Positions 10,001-18,212 of a stretch of 64,000 bases of DNA are shown piece by piece. Source of the DNA: Acidobacteriota bacterium. Its GTDB lineage: Bacteria; Acidobacteriota; Blastocatellia; RBC074. The translations under genes and the position numbers were made by a program. The notes below the pieces were generated by a model. That model made no database searches. It saw nothing but the letters and a program-made list of their open reading frames with translations, and was not told where the DNA came from. The number at the start of each line of letters is the position of its first letter. Within the stretch, counting starts at the first letter, position 1. The stretch covers positions 21,339 through 85,338 of the forward strand of contig JAEUQO010000202.1 of NCBI GenBank assembly GCA_016789605.1, read 5' to 3'.

Positions 10001-13000
10001 TGCCATTGACGGCGCACGGAAAGCTGAACTGGCAGGCGTTGCCCGTGCCGGAACCGACGCGCCCGGAACTGGAAACGAGGTACGAACCTCCGCGCAGCGA
10101 AGCCGAAGCCACGCTGGCTGAAGTCTGGGCACAGGCTTTAGGACTGGAGTGCGTGGGAGTTCACGATAATTTTTTCGATCTGGGGGGCGATTCGATCCGC
10201 AGTTTGCGCGTCAAGGCGCTGGCTCAGGAGCGCGGGCTTGGGTTTACCCTGGCGCAACTTTTCGAGCATCCGACTGTTCAGGCGCTGGCGCAGGTTGCCA
10301 CAAGTGACGCCGTTGCGCAGCTTCAGGCCGATGCACAGCCGGTGGCGGCTTTTGCGCTCATCAGTGCGGCAGAGCGGGCGGCTTTACCCGCTGAACTTGC
10401 CGATGCGTATCCGCTGACGCAATTGCAAATGGGACTGGTCTTTCACAGCGAACACAGCGCTGATTACGAAACGTATGTGACCAGCTTGCATTTGCGCGCG
10501 CCCTTTGACGCCACGGCTTTGCGCGACGCGGTGTCGCGCTTGCAAGCGCGACACGCGATTTTGCGCACCTCGTTTAACCTGAGCCATTTCAGCACGCCGC
10601 TTCAGTTGGTGCATAAAACTGCGCCGTTGCCGCTGGGCATTGAAGACTGGCGGCAGAGGTCGTTCGCCGAACAGCAAACGCAACTGGCGGCGCTGATTGC
10701 TGCTGAACGCCGCCGTCGTTTTGATTGGGGGACGCCGCCGCTGTTTGCGTTGCGCGTATTGCGGCGCAGCGATGATTCCTTTCAGCTTATCCTGAGCGAG
10801 CCGCTGCTTGACGGTTGGAGCGTGGCTTCGCTGCTGACAGAGCTGTTCACAATCTATTTTGCCTTGTTGGAGCGGGGCGATTACGCCGCCGCGCCGCTGC
10901 AAGCAACGTTTCGGGATTATGTCGCTGCTGAGCGCAGGGCGTTGCAATCAGGCGCTTCCGGCGCGTACTGGAACCGCTTGCTGGCGGGCGTTACCGCCAG
11001 CAAGTTGCCGCGTTGGCCCCAGGCGCAAATTGCAACCCGCGCTGCTGGCGACGCAAGCTCTGCTGCCAACGAAGTGCGGCGATTGGACGTTCCGATTTCG
11101 CCGGCGCTGTCTGCCGCGTTGCGGCGCACTGCACGCGAAGCCGGTGCGCCGTTGAAGAGTTTATTGTTGGCGGCGCATCTCAAAGTCATAGGCTTTATCA
11201 ACGGGCAGGATGATGTGGTGACCGGCGTGCTTTACAACGGTCGCCCCGAAATGCGCGACGGCGAACGGGTGTTGGGATTATTTCTGAATGCTTTGCCGTT
11301 TCGGTTGCCGCTGGGGACTGACAGTTGGGCCGAGTTGGCGCGCCGCGCTTTTCGTGTTGAACGCGAATCTATGCCCCACCGTTGGTATCCGCTCGCCGAA
11401 ATTCAGCGGCGTTTAGGCGGCCAGCCGCTTTTCGACACGGCTTTCAACTTTACCCACTTTCACGTTTACCAACATCTGCACGGATTGGGCGGGATGGCGG
11501 TGCTCGACGGGTATGCGTCGGATCAGACATTTTTTGACCTGACGGCGCAGTTTAACGTAGATCACGCCTCGCCCCGGATTCGGCTGGCCCTAGATTACCG
11601 CGCGGCCAATTTGGGCGATGAGCAAATGCAGGCCATCGCCGGGTATTACCAAAATGCCCTGGTTGCGCTGACCACCGCACCCCAAACCAGTCACACTGCG
11701 CAAACGCTGCTCAGTGAAGCCGAACGCCTGCGCGCGGTTCACGACTGGAACCGCACCGCTGTTGTGCTGGCAGATGACCAGTTGCTGCCGGATTGGTTTG
11801 AAGCGCAAGCCGCGCAACGCCCCGAAGCCATGGCCTTGCGTTGCGGAGATCGGCAACTGACATACGGCGAATTGAACGAGCGTGCGAATCAGTTGGCGCA
11901 TTATCTGCAAGCGGCAGGCGTTGGCGCGGAATCCGTCACCGGCATCTGCCTGGAACGTACGCCGGAAATGCTCGTGGGGTTATTGGCCATTTTGAAAGCG
12001 GGCGGCGCGTATCTGCCGCTTGATCCCGAATATCCGGCAGAACGGCTGGCCTTTATGTTGCACGACGCGGCCCCTTCGGTGTTGCTCACCCAAAGTCACC
12101 TGGCCGCACGTATGTCCGGGCAAACCGTTCGGATCATCAGCCTTGACGAAGAACAATCCCTGATTGCGCGCAGCTCCCGGCAAAACCCTGCGCGCGGCCA
12201 ATACGCCGAGAATCTGGCATATCTGATTTACACCTCTGGTTCGACCGGCAGGGCAAAAGGTGTGCGCGTGGCGCACCGCGCGTTGGCCAATTTTCTGACC
12301 GCTATGCGCGCGACGCTTGGCATATCGGCGCAAGACAAATTGCTGGCGGTCACCACGCTCTCTTTCGACATTGCGGCGCTAGAACTGTTTTTGCCGTTGA
12401 CGGTCGGCGCTTGCGTGGAATTGGTCAGCCGCGAAACGGCGATGGATGGCGCTGCATTGCTGACGGTGCTCGCTGCTGCGGCTCCGACGTTGATGCAGGC
12501 GACGCCCGCGACGTGGCGTTTGTTGTTAGCCGCTGGTTGGCGCGGTGACTACAGGTTAAAGGTGTTGTGCGGAGGCGAAGCATTGCCGCGCGATTTGGCC
12601 GCGCAACTGATTCCACGCGGCCAGGCATTGTGGAATCTGTACGGCCCGACCGAAACCACCATCTGGTCGGCGGCGGCGGTCATTAAGAGCGGAGCAACGC
12701 CCATCACCATTGGTCAGCCCATTGCCAACACACAGCTTTATTTGCTGGATGCGCATCTGCAATTGGTTCCGCCCGGAGCCCCTGCCGAACTGTACATTGG
12801 CGGTGATGGGTTGGCCGACGGATATCACCAGCGTCCGGCACTGACGGCGGAAAAGTTCATTCCGGATCCGTTCGCTTCGCTGGCGTCGTCTTCAGCAGGA
12901 CGCCGCTTATACAAAACAGGCGATCTGGCCTGTTATTGGCCAGACGGGCGCATTGAAGTGCTGGGGCGTTTGGATCAGCAAGTGAAAGTGCGCGGCCATC

Positions 13001-13398
13001 GCATCGAGCTCGGCGAGATCGAAGCTGTTTTGGGACAGCATCCGGCAATCCGTCAGGCTGCTGTCATCGCTCACGAAGCGTCTCCCGGCCATAAATATCT
13101 ATTCGCATATGTCGTCTTGCACGACGGCCACGAACTGGCAGGCGACGAATTGCGCCAGTTTCTCGGGGCAAAGCTGCCGAGCTTTATGGTTCCTTCCGGC
13201 TTTGCGGCGTTGTCGGCCCTGCCTTTGACACCCAATGGAAAACTCGACCGGCGTCAATTGCCGCCGCCGTCGTTGGCGAAACAGCGGAGCGCTGCTTCGC
13301 CGGAAGAGCTGCAGGCTTTGCTGAAACGGCTGGAAGCGCTTTCAGAGGCAGAGGCGCAAGCGTTGCTGGAACAGAAACGGATGACTGCGACAACCTAA
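7030..13398 (+). CDS. NRPS: (end of ACP)-C-A(Thr)-PCP-C*-A(Gly)
   Basis: The frame continues from 6952 across the frameshift. Residue numbers here count from the TTG at 7030. The end of the carrier (1-20) leads to a C domain that would acylate the first amino acid (HHIAADLW at 159-166). A1 follows ([10 protein letters not shown] near 654); its code by hand alignment is DFWNIGMVHK, the Thr signature. PCP1 has GGDSIRS (Ser near 1055). The second C domain has SEPLLDG near 1256, so the catalytic second His is replaced by Glu. A2 follows (TSGSTGRAKG near 1737) with code DILQLGLIWK, the Gly signature. The protein ends after A10 (NGKLDRR) plus a short helical tail and has no PCP; the missing carrier is the next gene. 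The only substrate evidence is the codes. Confidence 0.92.
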   Translation: MAQLAAQLFSHLTDERRPVAAAPKTASGEKLPLSQGQRALYYLHQVSPESSAYNIANAVRIRSGVNVAALRRALQSLVERHSILRATFGENSGEPWQQIAESTEIQFTNVAIGNWAEEQLTAAMDAEANRPIDLSCGPLLRVTLFTRETEDHVLLLVVHHIAADLWSLGLWLREMGLLYAAENAGQAADLPSVTLAYQGFVSWQQQMLAGPEGARLEHYWAAQLRDGTPPLELWASRAQVDEAAARAGTQAFTLSAELTQRLKALGQQQNATLFVTLLAAFQTLLHRFTGQEEFLLGAPVMGRRRVEWAGMLGYLVNPVVLRADLTGNPRFVDLLARAEKTAREAFAHQDYPFALLAERMKLRGESASASLLQVMFVMQQAAAEGDATLAAFALGAAGAEMELGGLRLEAMATPATAAQFPLTLAVAEHQRGIVARWSYDRSLLDAEMVEALAAGFEVLLAAIAREPQTRISEFPLLSAQAQKRLLAEWCGPGVTLPGECLHDRFVAQAERAPDAIAVVSQENGVRAEISYGELNRRANQLAHHLRGMGVGPETRVGVLLERSADLPMALLAVLKAGAAYVPLDPAYPTERLAFMLSDAAVAALVTTQSLLGQTGATAPAIICLDAAQAVIAREPDCNPPSATTPENLAYVIYTSGSTGQPKGALITHANVARLLSAAQPHFQFQADDVWTLFHSAAFDFSVWEMWGALLYGGRLVIVPYLVSRTPEAFWALLQREGVTVLNQTPSAFRQLISAEAASGDVAPLSLRWVIFGGEALSFSDLQPWFRRRGDQRPQLVNMYGITETTVHVTHRPLTESDFRLGGSLIGRPLSAWQLYVLDEQLRPVPQGVAGELYVGGAGVARGYWARPELTAERFLPDPFSGQPGARLYRTGDRARYLSRGEFEYLGRTDQQLKIRGFRIEPGEIEAALQEHPAIREAVVRLKHDLRTEARLIAYVVRHPGAAMVPGELRAHLRAKLPVHMVPAAFVELHKLPLTAHGKLNWQALPVPEPTRPELETRYEPPRSEAEATLAEVWAQALGLECVGVHDNFFDLGGDSIRSLRVKALAQERGLGFTLAQLFEHPTVQALAQVATSDAVAQLQADAQPVAAFALISAAERAALPAELADAYPLTQLQMGLVFHSEHSADYETYVTSLHLRAPFDATALRDAVSRLQARHAILRTSFNLSHFSTPLQLVHKTAPLPLGIEDWRQRSFAEQQTQLAALIAAERRRRFDWGTPPLFALRVLRRSDDSFQLILSEPLLDGWSVASLLTELFTIYFALLERGDYAAAPLQATFRDYVAAERRALQSGASGAYWNRLLAGVTASKLPRWPQAQIATRAAGDASSAANEVRRLDVPISPALSAALRRTAREAGAPLKSLLLAAHLKVIGFINGQDDVVTGVLYNGRPEMRDGERVLGLFLNALPFRLPLGTDSWAELARRAFRVERESMPHRWYPLAEIQRRLGGQPLFDTAFNFTHFHVYQHLHGLGGMAVLDGYASDQTFFDLTAQFNVDHASPRIRLALDYRAANLGDEQMQAIAGYYQNALVALTTAPQTSHTAQTLLSEAERLRAVHDWNRTAVVLADDQLLPDWFEAQAAQRPEAMALRCGDRQLTYGELNERANQLAHYLQAAGVGAESVTGICLERTPEMLVGLLAILKAGGAYLPLDPEYPAERLAFMLHDAAPSVLLTQSHLAARMSGQTVRIISLDEEQSLIARSSRQNPARGQYAENLAYLIYTSGSTGRAKGVRVAHRALANFLTAMRATLGISAQDKLLAVTTLSFDIAALELFLPLTVGACVELVSRETAMDGAALLTVLAAAAPTLMQATPATWRLLLAAGWRGDYRLKVLCGGEALPRDLAAQLIPRGQALWNLYGPTETTIWSAAAVIKSGATPITIGQPIANTQLYLLDAHLQLVPPGAPAELYIGGDGLADGYHQRPALTAEKFIPDPFASLASSSAGRRLYKTGDLACYWPDGRIEVLGRLDQQVKVRGHRIELGEIEAVLGQHPAIRQAAVIAHEASPGHKYLFAYVVLHDGHELAGDELRQFLGAKLPSFMVPSGFAALSALPLTPNGKLDRRQLPPPSLAKQRSAASPEELQALLKRLEALSEAEAQALLEQKRMTATT

Positions 13399-13425
13399 CT
13401 TCTGAATGCAATGAGGCAAATGGCA

Positions 13426-13872
13426 ATGGATGATTTGAGACAACGAATGGCGGAGCTTTCGCCGGAAAAGCGCGCCCTGCTCGAACTGTTTTTGCAGGAA
13501 CAGCAAGCCGACGGCGTGTGGCAGCAACGCGATTATTCCGCTCCACAAGGGGCGGTCGAAATTGCTCTGGCTGACATCTGGCGTCAGGCGTTGCGTGTTG
13601 AACGCGTCGGGCGACAAGACAATTTTTTCGAGATGGGGGGCGATTCGCTGCATTGCATTCAGATCGTCGCCAAGGCGCGCGAAACAGGTTTGCATCTGAC
13701 GACAAACCAGCTCTTTGCACATCCGACGATTGCCGAACTGGCTCAGGTGATTGAATCGGCAGGCGAGCGCAATCGTGCGGTTACGCCGTCTTTGCCGCAA
13801 ACAGTTGCGCCCGGCGAATTTCCCGAAGCAGAGCTAAGCCCGGTCGAATTAGAGCGCCTGTTGGCGTCGTGA
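13426..13872 (+). CDS. Stand-alone peptidyl carrier protein
   Basis: The protein has 148 residues. It opens with a helical NRPS-type N-terminus (LRQRMAELSPEKRALLELFL), followed by one carrier domain (about 40-120) with the phosphopantetheine site DNFFEMGGDSLHCIQ, Ser74. It follows the carrier-less A(Gly) protein by 28 bases and precedes a C-TauD protein by 7, so it most likely carries glycine in trans. ATG codons at 13411 and 13420 are in frame; 13426 was chosen because GAGG at 13413-13416 sits at a normal distance. The Pro/Glu-rich tail after residue 120 is low-complexity and may be a docking segment. Confidence 0.85.
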   Translation: MDDLRQRMAELSPEKRALLELFLQEQQADGVWQQRDYSAPQGAVEIALADIWRQALRVERVGRQDNFFEMGGDSLHCIQIVAKARETGLHLTTNQLFAHPTIAELAQVIESAGERNRAVTPSLPQTVAPGEFPEAELSPVELERLLAS

Positions 13873-13879
13873 GGTTGCG

Positions 13880-16282
13880 ATGAAACGAGAAGAAATCGAA
13901 GACATTTACACGCTTTCGCCCACACAAGCAGGCATGTTGTTTCAGGCACTGGCGCAACCGGAAGGCGGCGTTTACTTCGAGCAAGGTGTGTGCACGTTGC
14001 GCGGCCCGCTCAATACCGCTGTTTTCAACGACGCGTGGCAACGTGTCGTGGCGCGGCACGCCGTTTTGCGCACCAGTTTTGCCTGGGCCGGGTTGAGCAA
14101 GCCGGTGCAGATCGTTCACCGCGCGGTGCAATTGCCGTTTGCGGAAATGGACTGGCGCACACGGACCGCTGCCGAGCAACAGCAGCGTGAACGGCTTTTT
14201 TTGCAAGACAACCGGCGGCGCGGTGTCTCGTTGAGCGAAGCGCCGTTAATGCGTTTGTCGTTGCTGCGTCTGGCGGACGACGTTCATCGTTGCGTGTGGG
14301 GCATTCATCACCTGATTCACGACGCCTGGTCAACCTTCCTGTTGCTGGGCGAAGTGCTGGCGATTTACGAAGCTTTGCTGAACGGGCGCGAACCGCAGTT
14401 GCCGCCCGCGCCTGCTTTTCGTGATTACATCGCCTGGCAAAAGCGGCAGACGTTAGAGGATGCCGAAAGTTATTGGCGGCAAACCTTGCGCGGTTTTACT
14501 GAACCGACACCGCTACCGCACGTTCAAACCGCGCCGTCGTCGGCTGCACCGTTCGGCCAGGAAGAAGCATTTTTGTCGGCAGAGGCGACGGCAGAACTAA
14601 ATGCTTTCGCGCGACAACAGCAACTGACGCTGAACACCGTGTTGCTTGGCGCCTGGGCGCTGTATCTGGGGCGAATGAGCGGACGGCGCGATATCGTTTT
14701 CGGCACGGTGCTGTCCGGGCGTCCGCCGGAATTGCCGGGCGTGGCCGAAATGATTGGGCCGTTGATCAATACATTGCCGACGCGCGTGCTCTTGCCAGAG
14801 CAGGCAACGCTTCTGGATTGGTTGCAAGAATTGCAACGCGCGCAGTTGCGGTTGCGCGATTTTGAGCATACGCCGTTGCGGTCGGTGCAAAGCTGGAGCG
14901 AAATAGCCAACGGCCAGCCGCTGTTTAACAGCATCGTCATTTTTCAAAATGCCTTTGGCGACTTGTCCGGCAAACAGGTTGCGGGGGTGTGCATCGAGCA
15001 GGTGCATTCGCTCGGCCATTCAAACTTTCCGCTTTCATTGCGAGTGACGCCGCGCGCGCGCTTGTGGCTGGAGGCGCTTTATGACGCAAGCCGATTTTCC
15101 GCTGAATCTATCAACACGATTCTGACCGAATTCCAGTCTGTTTTGCTGAGCCTGGTGAAACAGCCCACGGCGCGGCTCGCCGAATTCCTGACTGTTGCCC
15201 GTCGCACGTTCAGCAAAAAACTCAATCAGGTGCAGCCGAAAGCTGTTGTGTTGGCGGCACAGGAACTGGTCGTTTGCGAACCGTTGCAATCCGGCGGTGC
15301 ATTTCCATTGCTGGTTCGACCGCACGCGTTAGAGCTAGACCTAACGGATTGGGCGGCGGGCAATCGCGCCTGGATCGAAAGCGCGTTGCTGCGTCACGGG
15401 GCGCTGCTGTTCCGTGGGTTTCGCGTCAACGCGCTGCAATCGTTTGAGCGATTTATGCAAACGCTCTCGCCCGAATTGTTGGAATACCGGGAACGTTCAA
15501 CGCCGCGCACGCAGTTGCAGGGCAAAGTCTATTCTTCGACCGAATACCCGCCGCATCAGGAAATCGCGTTTCACAATGAATTTTCGTATGCCTATACCTG
15601 GCCGATGAAAATCGCGTTTGGTTGCGTGCAAGCGTCTGCCACCGGGGGGGAAACGCCACTGGCTGACAGTCGCGCTGTGTATGCGAAATTGTCTCCGGCC
15701 TTGCGCAAACGCTTTGAGCAGGAGGGCGTAATGTACGTGCGCAATTATGGCGCGGGCATTGATTTGAGCTGGGAAGAGGCTTTTCAGACAACCGACCGCG
15801 CCGTTGTCGAAGCATACTGTCGGCAAGCGCCCCTGGCATTTGAATGGCGCGCGGGTAACCGGTTGCGCACACGCCAGATTCGTCACGCCGTCACACAACA
15901 TCCGCGCACGAGAGAAATGGTCTGGTTCAATCAAGCGCATCTGTTTCACCTGACCAACCTGGAACCCGCCGTGCGCCAGGCGATGGCGGAAACGTTTTCG
16001 CCGGATGAGTTGCCGCGCAATGCGTATTATGGCAGCGGCGCGCCGATAGAAGACGACGTTCTGGAAGAGATTCGCACGGTTTATCAAGCCGCTTCCATTC
16101 GCTTTCCGTGGCAGCCGGGAGACGTGTTGTTGCTGGACAATGTGCTGATTGCGCACGGACGCCGCTCTTTTACCGGCGCACGAAAAATCATCGTCGCCAT
16201 GGCCGAACCATTCACCGTGCCGCAATTCGAGCCGGCAGTCGCGGCGACCAGCGCGTACGCAACAGGGGAGGCGCGGAACTAA
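13880..16282 (+). CDS. Condensation domain fused to a SyrP-like TauD/TfdA Fe(II)/2-oxoglutarate oxygenase
   Basis: The protein has 800 residues. Residues 1-430 form a complete C domain: EDIYTLSPTQAGMLF at the start and HHLIHDAWS at 143-151, so the catalytic His is kept while the usual DG is DA. Residues about 455-795 form a TauD domain: LLFRGFRV, the metal motif HNEFSY (His565, Glu567), WPMKIAFGC, GGETPLADSR, and the distal His759 in LIAHGRRSF. A carboxylate ligand is present (Glu567), so a hydroxylase is more likely than an SyrB2-type halogenase. Known relatives hydroxylate the beta-carbon of amino acids tethered to a PCP. A C-type domain beside such an oxygenase recalls the interface domains of siderophore beta-hydroxylases. 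Likely targets are the Gly-PCP neighbour or, more plausibly, the next module. Confidence 0.88.
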   Translation: MKREEIEDIYTLSPTQAGMLFQALAQPEGGVYFEQGVCTLRGPLNTAVFNDAWQRVVARHAVLRTSFAWAGLSKPVQIVHRAVQLPFAEMDWRTRTAAEQQQRERLFLQDNRRRGVSLSEAPLMRLSLLRLADDVHRCVWGIHHLIHDAWSTFLLLGEVLAIYEALLNGREPQLPPAPAFRDYIAWQKRQTLEDAESYWRQTLRGFTEPTPLPHVQTAPSSAAPFGQEEAFLSAEATAELNAFARQQQLTLNTVLLGAWALYLGRMSGRRDIVFGTVLSGRPPELPGVAEMIGPLINTLPTRVLLPEQATLLDWLQELQRAQLRLRDFEHTPLRSVQSWSEIANGQPLFNSIVIFQNAFGDLSGKQVAGVCIEQVHSLGHSNFPLSLRVTPRARLWLEALYDASRFSAESINTILTEFQSVLLSLVKQPTARLAEFLTVARRTFSKKLNQVQPKAVVLAAQELVVCEPLQSGGAFPLLVRPHALELDLTDWAAGNRAWIESALLRHGALLFRGFRVNALQSFERFMQTLSPELLEYRERSTPRTQLQGKVYSSTEYPPHQEIAFHNEFSYAYTWPMKIAFGCVQASATGGETPLADSRAVYAKLSPALRKRFEQEGVMYVRNYGAGIDLSWEEAFQTTDRAVVEAYCRQAPLAFEWRAGNRLRTRQIRHAVTQHPRTREMVWFNQAHLFHLTNLEPAVRQAMAETFSPDELPRNAYYGSGAPIEDDVLEEIRTVYQAASIRFPWQPGDVLLLDNVLIAHGRRSFTGARKIIVAMAEPFTVPQFEPAVAATSAYATGEARN

Positions 16283-16284
16283 CG

Positions 16285-18189
16285 ATGTGCGGCATTGTAG
16301 CCATCTTTTCCCGTGAAGCGCCGATTGCCGCGGATGCGCTGCGCCGAGCCACTGAGCGGTTACATCATCGCGGGCCGGATCAGCGTGGACAGTGGACGGC
16401 GACCCACCAGCGCGTCGGATTGGGCCACACCCGGCTGAGCATCATTGACCTGGAGGCGGGCACGCAGCCGCTGGCCAATGAAGATGAATCGCTGCACGCG
16501 GTGGTCAACGGCGAATTTTACGATTACGAACGTGTGCAACACCGGTTGGAACAGCGCGGCCACCGTTTGCGCAGCCGCTCTGACAGCGAAATCCTGTTGC
16601 ACCTGTACGAAGAATTCGGCACGGATTGTTTGCGTCACCTGCGCGGAGAATTCGCCTTTGTCTTGTGGGACGAACGGCAACAAACACTGTTTGCCGCGCG
16701 CGATCGCTTTGGCATCAAGCCGCTCTTTTATGCGCGTCGCGGAGAGGCCTTATATCTGGCGTCGGAATTCAAAGCCCTGTTGGCTGCGGGTGTTTCGGCG
16801 CGCTGGGATGCAGAGTCGCTGCATCAGCAATTGTTCCTGTATCAAAATCAGGATCGCACCTTGTTTGACGGAGTGCTGCAAATTCCGCCGGGCTGTTTTT
16901 TGCTGGCGACGCCGCGACATCAGCAGATCGTGCGTTACTGGGACCTGGATTACCCGGCACAGGAAGCGCAGACAGGCGGCTCTCTTTCGGATGACGCGCA
17001 CCTCGAACGTTTACGCGAGGCGCTGGCCGACGCCGTTCGTGTGCGGTTGCGCGCAGATGTTCCCGTGGGATGTTTTCTCAGCGGAGGCCTGGATTCCTCA
17101 GCAGTGTTGGGCTTCGCCGCGCAATCGCAAACAGAACCGCCACACAGTTATACCGTGGCTTTTGATCAGGCTGATTACGATGAAACCGAGGTGGCGCGCG
17201 AAACCGCCGCGCATTGCAAGGCAAGGTTTCGCTGTGTTCCGGTCAGTCAGGACGATATTGCCGATCATCTGGCAGCGACCATCGCGCAAGGCGAAACCAT
17301 TGGCGTCAACTGGCACGCGGTGGCGCGTTACCTGCTTTGCCGCGCCATACACGACGATGGTTACAAGGTTGTTTTGAGCGGTGAAGGCGGCGACGAATTG
17401 TTTGCAGGATATTTGCAATTGCGGCAAGACCACTTGCTCAATGCGTCAGCGCCTTCTTACGCCGATGCTGATGCCCGCTGGCTAACGGGCGAACGCGCAC
17501 ACCAAACGCCGCACAGTCTGCCCGCGACGTTGGCCGTCGTGCAGCGCATGCTCGGATTTGTCCCGGCGTGGCTGAGCAAGCTCGCGGTGGGCCGTTCCAT
17601 CTTTCACCTGCTCTTGCAGCGCGATTTTGCCGCCGCATTTGCCAATCACAATCCCTTTCAAACCTTCCTGAGCCAGTTTGATCTGGCCGGTCAGCTGGCC
17701 GGACGCAATCCGCTGCGCCAGTCGCAGTATTTGTGGACGCGTTCGATTCTTCCCAATTACACGCTCTTTGCCGAGCGGTTGGAAATGGCGCACGCCGTCG
17801 AGGTTCGCGTTCCCTTGCTTGACCATCGCTTGTTTGAAGCCGTGCGCGCGTTGCCGACGACGTTGCTCATTCGCGGGGCGCGCGAAAAACACGCCTTGCG
17901 TGAAGCGGCGCGCCCCTGGCTGACCGGCACCGTTTACGAACGCGCCAAACATCCGTTTTTGGCTCCGCCAGTGACGCTGGCGAACGGCGGAAGATTGCAC
18001 GCCCTGGTGCAAGACACGTTACGGGGGCAGGCGCTGGCAGACGTGCCGTTTTTCGAGCCAGCAGCGGTTGCCAGTTTGCTGGACAAACTGCCCGCACTGG
18101 ATGAAAGCCGCCGCATGGCGCTGGATGCCACGCTGCTTATGCTGCTCTGCGTTTGTTGTTTACAGCAACACTATCGCCTGTCGCTGTAA
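16285..18189 (+). CDS. asnB: Asparagine synthase (glutamine-hydrolysing) family protein
   Basis: The protein has 634 residues and starts MCGIVAIFS, so Cys2 becomes the N-terminal nucleophile of a class II glutamine amidotransferase. HRGPDQRG, RLSIIDL, NGEFYDY and RDRFGIKPLFY belong to that domain (about 1-210). The synthetase domain follows with the ATP pyrophosphatase loop FLSGGLDSSAVLG and LSGEGGDELFAGY. Both halves look active. The start lies 2 bases after the preceding stop, with AGGGGAGG upstream. In peptide clusters such enzymes make Asn, amidate a carboxylate or close a ring; which applies here is unknown. The cluster has one Asp-type A domain much further downstream. Confidence 0.9.
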   Translation: MCGIVAIFSREAPIAADALRRATERLHHRGPDQRGQWTATHQRVGLGHTRLSIIDLEAGTQPLANEDESLHAVVNGEFYDYERVQHRLEQRGHRLRSRSDSEILLHLYEEFGTDCLRHLRGEFAFVLWDERQQTLFAARDRFGIKPLFYARRGEALYLASEFKALLAAGVSARWDAESLHQQLFLYQNQDRTLFDGVLQIPPGCFLLATPRHQQIVRYWDLDYPAQEAQTGGSLSDDAHLERLREALADAVRVRLRADVPVGCFLSGGLDSSAVLGFAAQSQTEPPHSYTVAFDQADYDETEVARETAAHCKARFRCVPVSQDDIADHLAATIAQGETIGVNWHAVARYLLCRAIHDDGYKVVLSGEGGDELFAGYLQLRQDHLLNASAPSYADADARWLTGERAHQTPHSLPATLAVVQRMLGFVPAWLSKLAVGRSIFHLLLQRDFAAAFANHNPFQTFLSQFDLAGQLAGRNPLRQSQYLWTRSILPNYTLFAERLEMAHAVEVRVPLLDHRLFEAVRALPTTLLIRGAREKHALREAARPWLTGTVYERAKHPFLAPPVTLANGGRLHALVQDTLRGQALADVPFFEPAAVASLLDKLPALDESRRMALDATLLMLLCVCCLQQHYRLSL

Positions 18190-18212
18190 TTGTCAGAAAC
18201 GAGGAAAGAGGA

